Of a stretch of DNA of 64,000 nucleotides, positions 59,152-64,000 are shown piece by piece; the first letter of the stretch is position 1, and each line of letters starts with the position of its first letter. Below the pieces are notes generated by a model that saw only the letters and a list, made by a program, of their open reading frames with translations, made no database searches and was not told the origin of the DNA. The position numbers and the translations under genes were made by a program. This DNA comes from Micromonospora radicis (GTDB taxonomy: Bacteria; Actinomycetota; Actinomycetes; Mycobacteriales; Micromonosporaceae), in NCBI RefSeq assembly GCF_003583405.1, contig NZ_QXEC01000006.1, forward strand, positions 173,877 through 237,876, written 5' to 3'.

Positions 59152-60522
59152 GTGCCTACCCCGGACCGACCGGCCCCGCCCAACTGGGCGCCCACCTGGG
59201 CACTCGGTCGGGCGGTGCTGCTCACCGGCCTGCTGTTGATCGCCGCGGTGCTGCTGGGCCGGGTGGATCTGGTCGTGCTGGCCGCACCGTTCGCGCTCGG
59301 CACCGCGTACGCGTTGCGTCGCCGGCCCACCGAGGCACCCCAGGTGTGGGTCGGTGCCGAGGACGAGCACCTGGTGGAGGGGGGCGAGCTGACCGGCCGG
59401 GTCAGCGTCGGCAACCCGGATGCGGTGCCGTACGACGTGGCGGTGCTGCGTACCCGGGTCTCGCCCTGGCTGCGGATCGAACGCGCCAGCCTGGCCGGTG
59501 GCGCCGCCGCCGGGGGCGGACGTGGCTCGGTGGCCGACCGGCCGTACGCGACCTCGGTCACGCCCGGCACCGCTGTCGACCTGGAACTGACCGGTACCGC
59601 GCTGCGTTGGGGGCGGCACCGACTCGGCCCGGCGGGCGTCCGGGTCGCCGCCGCCGACGGACTGCTGCTCTCCCGGGTGGTGCTGGCCGAGCCAGCCGTC
59701 AACCGGGTGTACCCGAAGACCGAGCCGTTCGACGCGGTCGAGGCGATGCCCCGGGCCGCCGGGCTGGTCGGTGCCCACCACTCGCGGCGTCCGGGTGAGG
59801 GCGGCGAACTGGCCGGGGTGCGCGTCTTCGCCCCCGGCGACCGGTTGCGCCGGATCGACTGGCGCGTCTCGCTACGCGCCCGGCAACTGCACGTGGCGGC
59901 CACCCTCTCCGACCGCGACGCCGAGGTGGTCGTCCTGCTCGACGTGCTCGCCGAGGCGGGCCGTTCCGGTGGCGTCACCGGTGCGCCGACCGTGCTGGAC
60001 ACCACCGTCCGGGCCGCCGCCGCCATCGCCGAGCACTACCTGCACCGTGGTGACCGGGTGGCGCTGCTGGAGTACGGGCCGGGTGCCCGGCGGGTCCGGC
60101 CGGCCACCGGCCGGCGGCAGTACCTGACGGTGCTGGAGTGGCTGTTGGACGTCAAGGCACAGTCCGCCCCGCGCGAGCCCTACGAGCTGGTGTTCGGCCC
60201 GCAGCTGCTCTCCGCCGACGCGCTGGTGGTGGTGCTCACCCCGCTGTTGAAGGAGCAGTCGGCGCAGATGCTGGCCCGGCTGGCCCGGTCGGGGCGGTTC
60301 GTGGTCGCGGTGGACACCCTCCCGGCCGACCTGTCGCCGCCGAAGGACCGGGGCTGGGCCGAGGTGGCGTACCGGCTCTGGCGGCTGGACCGGGACACGA
60401 TGATCGCCCAGCTGCGCGAGCACGGCGTACCGGTCGTGCCGTGGGTCGGTGCCGGCAGCCTCGACCAGGTGCTGCGCGACGTGGCCCGGCTGGCCACCGC
60501 CCCCCGGGTCGGTGGCCGGTGA
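59152..60522 (+). CDS. DUF58 (VWA-like) membrane protein
   Basis: 456 aa. Two N-terminal helices (about 19-52) are followed by an Ig-like external region, then the DUF58 core FAPGDRLRRIDWRVSLRARQLHVAATLSDRDAEVVVLLDVL, which contains a MIDAS-like DxD region of the von Willebrand A fold. Usual partner of MoxR. GTG 59152 is 6 bases after the MoxR stop. Confidence 0.92.
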   Translation: MPTPDRPAPPNWAPTWALGRAVLLTGLLLIAAVLLGRVDLVVLAAPFALGTAYALRRRPTEAPQVWVGAEDEHLVEGGELTGRVSVGNPDAVPYDVAVLRTRVSPWLRIERASLAGGAAAGGGRGSVADRPYATSVTPGTAVDLELTGTALRWGRHRLGPAGVRVAAADGLLLSRVVLAEPAVNRVYPKTEPFDAVEAMPRAAGLVGAHHSRRPGEGGELAGVRVFAPGDRLRRIDWRVSLRARQLHVAATLSDRDAEVVVLLDVLAEAGRSGGVTGAPTVLDTTVRAAAAIAEHYLHRGDRVALLEYGPGARRVRPATGRRQYLTVLEWLLDVKAQSAPREPYELVFGPQLLSADALVVVLTPLLKEQSAQMLARLARSGRFVVAVDTLPADLSPPKDRGWAEVAYRLWRLDRDTMIAQLREHGVPVVPWVGAGSLDQVLRDVARLATAPRVGGR

Positions 60523-60544
60523 GTGTGAACGGAAGTGCGGGTCG

Positions 60545-61111
60545 ATGATCGATTCGGTTGCCGGACGGATTCGGGCGCTGGGGACCGCGGCCGGCCGCAT
60601 CGCACTCACCCCGCTGCTGGTCCGTTCCGGGATCTTCCTCAGCTCGCTGGTGGGGCTGCTGCTGGCGTACCCCGCGGAGGTCGTCGCGGGGCAGGCGTTG
60701 GGCGCTTTGGTCCTGGTCGCGGCGCTGCCCGCGGTGGCGCCACGCCGGTTCTGGCCGACCTTCGCCGCGCTGGTCACCGTCGGCGGGTGGCTGCTGGCGA
60801 CGGACGGGTACGGCCGACCGATCGCGCTGTGGCGGCTGATGGCGGTGGCGGTCGCGCTGTACCTGACCCACACGCTCTGCGCGCTGGTGGCGGTGTTGCC
60901 GTACGACGCGGTGGTGGACCCGGACCTGGTGGTGCGTTGGCTCACCCGCGCCGCGGGCGTGTTGCTCGCCACCTCCGTGCTCGGGGTGCTGCTGCTGGAG
61001 CTGGCCCGGGCGGGTGGCGACGGCACCGGTCGGCAGGCCGTCACGATCGTCGGCCTGTCGATCGCACTCGGCCTGACCGGGCTGCTGGCCTGGCTGCTGC
61101 GACGCAGGTGA
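60545..61111 (+). CDS. Four- to five-helix membrane protein, last gene of the MoxR operon
   Basis: 188 aa. ATG 60545 follows GGAAGTGCGG. Helices at about 18-37, 41-57, 60-75, 80-103, 125-145 and 157-176. YDAVVDPDLVVRWLTRAAG is the only long polar loop. No function assigned; co-occurrence with DUF58/MoxR is common. Confidence 0.8.
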   Translation: MIDSVAGRIRALGTAAGRIALTPLLVRSGIFLSSLVGLLLAYPAEVVAGQALGALVLVAALPAVAPRRFWPTFAALVTVGGWLLATDGYGRPIALWRLMAVAVALYLTHTLCALVAVLPYDAVVDPDLVVRWLTRAAGVLLATSVLGVLLLELARAGGDGTGRQAVTIVGLSIALGLTGLLAWLLRRR

Positions 61112-61186
61112 CGGTGGGCTCGGCGGGGGCGTTGTGCCGCCGGTTGCGGGGGTGGCGCGGGTGACCGGAGAGGCCGTGGTTGCCCG

Positions 61187-61215
61187 GGTCACAGTGAGGT
61201 TGTGCTCGGTCACAG
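61187..61215 (+). promoter_or_regulatory. Direct repeat GGTCACAG upstream of ndh
   Basis: GGTCACAG at 61187-61194 and 61208-61215, 21 bases apart (two helical turns). The first overlaps a TCACAGTGA palindrome; TGTG-N6-CACA spans 61201-61214. Sites on one DNA face suggest a dimeric regulator, perhaps redox- or cAMP-responsive, but spacing fits neither the CRP nor the Rex consensus exactly. Confidence 0.4.
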
Positions 61216-61257
61216 AAGGGGGCCGCGAACGGGATTAGCGCCCTCGGTGGGGGAAAG

Positions 61258-62592
61258 ATGGTAGGCGTGAATCCGAAGCGGATCCTTGTGGTGGGCGCCG
61301 GGCACGTCGGTCTCTACGCGGCGCTGCGCCTGTCGAAGAAGCTCAGCTCCCGAGAGGCTGAGGTCGTCGTCGTCGACCCCCAGCCGCACATGACGTACCA
61401 GCCGTTCCTGCCGGAGGCCTCGGCCGGAAACATCTCACCCCGGCACTCCGTGGTGCCGCTGCGTCGCGAGTTGCGCAAGTGCACCGTGGTGGCCGGCGCG
61501 GTGACCCGCATCGACCACGCCCGCAAGACCGCCACCGTCCAGCCGATCATCGGCCCGCCCCGGGAGATCGCGTACGACCACGTCGTGGTCGCCCCCGGGT
61601 CGGTCTCCCGGACCCTGCCGATTCCCGGCCTGCACGAGCACGGCATCGGCTTCAAGACCATCGGTGAGGCCATCTACCTGCGCAACCACGTCCTGGAGCA
61701 GCTCGACGTGGCCGCCGCGACGACCGACCCCGAGGTACGTCGCCGGGCGCTGACCTTCGTCTTCGTCGGTGGCGGGTACGCCGGCATCGAGGCGCTCGCC
61801 GAGATGGAGGACATGGCCCGGGACGCGCTGCGCTACTACCCGGAGCTGAAGACCTCGGACATGCGGTGGGTGCTGGTCGAGGCCACCCAGCGGGTGCTGC
61901 CCGAGGTCGACCGGGACATGGGCGCCTACACGGTGCAGCAGCTGCTGAAGCGGGACATGGACATCCGGCTGGACACCCGGCTGGAGTCCTGCGTCGACGG
62001 GGTGGTCCAGCTCTCCGACGGGGACAGCTTCAGCGCGGACACCATCGTCTGGACCGCCGGTGTGAAGCCGTCGCCGATGCTGGACGCCACCGACTTCCCG
62101 CGCGACGACCGGCGCCGGGTCACCTGCCTGCCCACCCTCCAGGTGGTCGACGGCGACCGGGTGGTCGAGGGCGCGTGGAGTGCCGGCGACTGTGCCGCGG
62201 TACCGGACCTGACCAAGCCGCCGGGCAACTACTGCTCGCCGAGCGCCCAGCATGCGGTGCGCCAGGCCCAGCGGATGGCGGACAACATCGTGGCCGTGAT
62301 CCGGGGCCGGCAGCCGGTCGACTACAAGCACAAGCACGCCGGCAGCGTGGCCAGCCTCGGCCTGCACAAGGGCGTCGCCCAGGTGTACGGCATCAAGATG
62401 ACCGGCTGGCCGGCGTGGTTCATGCACCGGACGTACCACATGAGCCGGATCCCCTCGTTCAACCGCAAGATCCGGGTGGTGGTCGACTGGACGCTGGCCT
62501 TCGTCCTCAAGCGTGAGGTGGTCGCCCTCGGCCAGCTGCACGACCCACGCGAGGAGTTCGCCGAGGCGTCCCAGCCCCGTACCCAGGTGTAG
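61258..62592 (+). CDS. ndh: Type II NADH dehydrogenase-like FAD/NAD(P) oxidoreductase
   Basis: 444 aa. FAD-binding GAGHVG (13-18) in RILVVGAGHVGLYAAL and the NADH-binding VFVGGGYAGIEALAEM (about 166-181). DTIVWTAGVKPSPML and GAWSAGDCAAVPD are conserved in the NDH-2 family, and a C-terminal amphipathic region (MHRTYHMSRIPSFNRKIRVVVDWTLAFVLKREVV) anchors it to the membrane. It passes electrons from NADH to quinone without proton pumping. ATG 61258 follows GGGGGAAAG. The last codons are duplicated downstream. Confidence 0.92.
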   Translation: MVGVNPKRILVVGAGHVGLYAALRLSKKLSSREAEVVVVDPQPHMTYQPFLPEASAGNISPRHSVVPLRRELRKCTVVAGAVTRIDHARKTATVQPIIGPPREIAYDHVVVAPGSVSRTLPIPGLHEHGIGFKTIGEAIYLRNHVLEQLDVAAATTDPEVRRRALTFVFVGGGYAGIEALAEMEDMARDALRYYPELKTSDMRWVLVEATQRVLPEVDRDMGAYTVQQLLKRDMDIRLDTRLESCVDGVVQLSDGDSFSADTIVWTAGVKPSPMLDATDFPRDDRRRVTCLPTLQVVDGDRVVEGAWSAGDCAAVPDLTKPPGNYCSPSAQHAVRQAQRMADNIVAVIRGRQPVDYKHKHAGSVASLGLHKGVAQVYGIKMTGWPAWFMHRTYHMSRIPSFNRKIRVVVDWTLAFVLKREVVALGQLHDPREEFAEASQPRTQV

Positions 62593-62614
62593 GCCAACCC
62601 CGTACCCAGGTGTA
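62575..62614. repeat. Direct duplication of the ndh 3' end
   Basis: CCCCGTACCCAGGTGTA occurs at 62575-62591 and 62598-62614 (23-base period). The first copy includes the last codons and stop (TAG) of ndh. Confidence 0.9.
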
Positions 62615-62626
62615 AGGAGGTGCCCG

Positions 62627-62651
62627 CCACGCGCCGCCCGGCGGCGCGTGG
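62627..62651 (+). terminator. Terminator hairpin after ndh
   Basis: CCACGCGCCGCC-C-GGCGGCGCGTGG, perfect 12-bp arms. The following 170 bases up to the tRNA hold no clear gene. Confidence 0.8.
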
Positions 62652-62826
62652 CGGCCCGCTCTCCCACCCCGGAGGTCCGCCCCCGGTGCCGCCGACGAGC
62701 CGTTGGCACCGAGGGCGTCGCCGTACCGGTGGATGCCGGGCACGGTGACCGACGCGGGACGCCGCACCGGCTCCGAAACCGTTACCGTGGCACTGCACCG
62801 CGTGCTTCGGCGCGGCGCGGTCACCC

Positions 62827-62907
62827 GCCCGGGTGGTGGAAAGGCAGACACGGCCGCCTTAAAAGCGGCTGCCGCAAGGCGTGCGGGTTCGACCCCCGCC
62901 CCGGGCA
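62827..62907 (+). tRNA. tRNA-Leu (anticodon TAA)
   Basis: 81 bases. Acceptor arms GCCCGGG (62827-62833) and CCCGGGC (62900-62906) with discriminator A. Anticodon stem CCGC/GCGG holds loop CTTAAAA, giving TAA. A long variable arm (class II) and T-arm GCGGG-TTCGACC-CCCGC are present. CCA is not encoded. Confidence 0.95.
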
Positions 62908-63010
62908 CTCTCAGCGTTCCCTCAGCTTTCCGATGTCCATCGGGCTGTCCGGCCCGTTTACTCTTATAGCGCGCGTTGACGTGCCACGACCCCCTTAGGG
63001 AGGCCAGACA

Positions 63011-63862
63011 GTGAAGACTTCGAACCCGGTGCTTGCTCGGCTCGGCCAGGCGGCCGAGCGGGAGCGGGCCGCCGGGTACGCCCCGACCGGGCCCTACGGG
63101 CAGCCCGGTTACCCCCAGCAGTACCCGCCGCAGGCCGGTTACCCCGGCGCACCCGGTTACCCCGGAGCGCCCGGCTTCCCGGCCGCACCGCAGGCGGTCA
63201 CCCCCATGTCGATCGACGACGTGGTGGTCAAGACGGTCACCCTCCTGGCCCTCGTCGGCGCAGCCGCCGCCGCGGCCTGGATCCTGGTGCCGGACGCGCT
63301 GCTTGGCGTCGCCTGGATCGGCGCGGCCGTCGTCGGCCTGGTGCTCGGCCTGATCATCTCGTTCTCGCGGATGGCGAACCCGGCGCTGGTCGTCGCGTAC
63401 GCCCTGGTCGAGGGTGTGCTGGTCGGTGCGATCAGCAAGTTCTTCGAGGCCCGCTACCCGGGCATCGTCATCCAGGCGGTGGTCGCCACCTTCGGTGTCT
63501 TCTTCGTGATGACGATGCTCTACAAGGCACGGGTCATCCGGGCCACGCCGAAGTTCACCAAGGGTCTGATCGCGGTGATGGCGGGTCTGTTCGCCGTCAT
63601 GCTGATCAACTTCGTGCTGGCGATGTTCGGCGTCAACACCGGCCTGCGTGACGGTGGCGCGCTGGCCATCGGGTTCAGCCTGGTCTGCATCGTCGTCGCC
63701 TCGCTGAGCTTCGTGCTCAGCTTCAAGGAGGTCGAGGACGGCGTTCGGATGGGCCTGCCGCAGCGCTACTCCTGGGTCGCCGCGTTCGGCATCCTGGTCA
63801 GCCTGATCTGGCTCTACATCGAGATCCTGCGCCTGCTGAGCTACTTCCAGGGCGACGACTGA
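63011..63862 (+). CDS. Bax inhibitor-1/YccA family membrane protein
   Basis: 283 aa. A cytoplasmic N-terminus rich in Gly/Tyr/Pro (GYPGAPGYPGAPGFP repeats, residues about 20-60) precedes seven transmembrane helices. The Bax1/YccA pattern includes FSRMANPALVVAYALVEGVLVGAISKFFEARYPGIV and the C-terminal IEILRLLSYFQGDD. GTG 63011 has AGGGAGG upstream. Relatives form pH-sensitive calcium leak channels; the actinobacterial role is unknown. Confidence 0.93.
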   Translation: MKTSNPVLARLGQAAERERAAGYAPTGPYGQPGYPQQYPPQAGYPGAPGYPGAPGFPAAPQAVTPMSIDDVVVKTVTLLALVGAAAAAAWILVPDALLGVAWIGAAVVGLVLGLIISFSRMANPALVVAYALVEGVLVGAISKFFEARYPGIVIQAVVATFGVFFVMTMLYKARVIRATPKFTKGLIAVMAGLFAVMLINFVLAMFGVNTGLRDGGALAIGFSLVCIVVASLSFVLSFKEVEDGVRMGLPQRYSWVAAFGILVSLIWLYIEILRLLSYFQGDD

Positions 63863-63884
63863 CCTACCCGCCCAGCGACCGACC

Positions 63885-63915
63885 GGCGTCCGCTCCCCAC
63901 CGGGGAACGGACGCC
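63885..63915. terminator. Bidirectional terminator hairpin
   Basis: GGCGTCCG-C-TCCCC / GGGGA-A-CGGACGCC around ACC, one mismatch, between convergent genes. Confidence 0.85.
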
Positions 63916-63949
63916 GTCGTCGTGGTGAGGGCGGGCGCGGCGGGGGGGG

Positions 63950-64000
63950 TTAGCAGCCGATGGTCCAGTGGTTGGGGGCGGTCTGGCGCAGGGTGGTGGT
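63950..64000 (-). CDS. C-terminal end of a gene cut by the window edge
   Basis: Reading leftward from the edge, one frame gives TTTLRQTAPNHWTIGC and TAA at 63950-63952. Position behind a bidirectional terminator and G/C third positions fit a real 3' end. Too short to assign; a secreted or surface protein with terminal Cys is a guess. Confidence 0.5.
   Translation of the reverse strand, partial: TTTLRQTAPNHWTIGC

Noticed and set aside
61187..61215. Canonical CRP or Rex operator at ndh
   Set aside because: TGTG and CACA halves are separated by 6 bases, not the 8 of CRP or of the TTGTGAA-N4-TTCACAA Rex site; kept only as an unnamed repeat.
62507..62908. Minus-strand ORF beginning MPGAGVEPARLAAAAFKAA
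   Set aside because: This N-terminus is the translated antisense of the tRNA-Leu gene, a well-known annotation artefact.

Overview
The window is a stretch of high-GC actinobacterial chromosome, most probably from Micromonospora or a close Micromonosporaceae relative. The grounds are codon usage with almost every third position G or C, GTG starts, many leaderless genes, and a gene set typical of that group: an acyl-CoA carboxylase beta subunit beside biotin ligase, GTP-dependent PEP carboxykinase, class II fructose bisphosphatase with a DUF4245 partner, mfd-SurA-MazG, and eno-divIC-DUF501-ppx. Nearly all of it is ordinary core chromosome. I see no prophage, CRISPR array, biosynthetic cluster or transposase gene.

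Layout. 1-3.3 kb: two small helical proteins of type VII secretion flavour, the carboxylase epsilon subunit, and a membrane Ser/Thr kinase. 3.5-6.7 kb: secreted GH25 lysozyme, an M50-like membrane protein, and an ECF sigma factor with its overlapping membrane partner. 6.7-11.5 kb: accB/pccB divergent from birA, a PH-domain membrane protein, two GtrA proteins. 11.9-17 kb: pckG, a membrane protein, short-chain cis-prenyl transferase, trehalose phosphatase. 17.1-18.6 kb: XRE regulator divergent from a small coupled operon. 19-24.2 kb: PIN-PhoH ATPase, lytic transglycosylase, rhomboid protease, YdcZ-type transporter, glpX. 24.4-30.4 kb: DUF4245, two paralogous LppX/LprG-like lipoproteins, exonuclease VII (xseA/xseB), ispH, a small lipoprotein. 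30.9-36.4 kb: a large secreted subtilase, RmuC, a glycine-rich-tailed membrane protein. 36.5-41.6 kb: PEP carboxylase, a YhgE/Pip-like membrane protein, an S66 carboxypeptidase. 41.6-42.3 kb: a 621-bp cassette bounded by perfect 19-bp inverted repeats. 42.4-50.6 kb: mfd, SurA-like lipoprotein, mazG, DUF885 protein, a lipoprotein. 50.8-56.7 kb: eno, divIC/ftsB-like, DUF501, N-acetyltransferase, ppx, dienelactone hydrolase, type 5 uracil-DNA glycosylase. 56.8-61.1 kb: DUF4129-MoxR-DUF58 operon. 61.2-64 kb: type II NADH dehydrogenase, tRNA-Leu(TAA), Bax1/YccA-like protein, and the end of one more gene.

Functional links: glpX, ppc, pckG and eno make this window rich in the PEP/gluconeogenic node. 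uppS, ispH, mazG, mfd, xseAB and the glycosylase are housekeeping or repair genes. The secreted lysozyme, lytic transglycosylase, subtilase and lipoproteins form the envelope fraction.

The most unusual content is between genes. (i) Four hairpin elements (9308, 14695, 28722, 46111) have 13-19-bp arms, an unconserved spacer, and a C-rich left / G-rich right border. (ii) Two AT-rich double-stem palindromes (41826 and 54069) share one architecture. (iii) Five short tandem duplications sit at or just past stop codons (3327, 26951, 41588, 49831, 62575). (iv) The inverted-repeat cassette at 41644-42264 carries an AlpA/Xis-like gene. None of these is explained by the protein-coding annotation.
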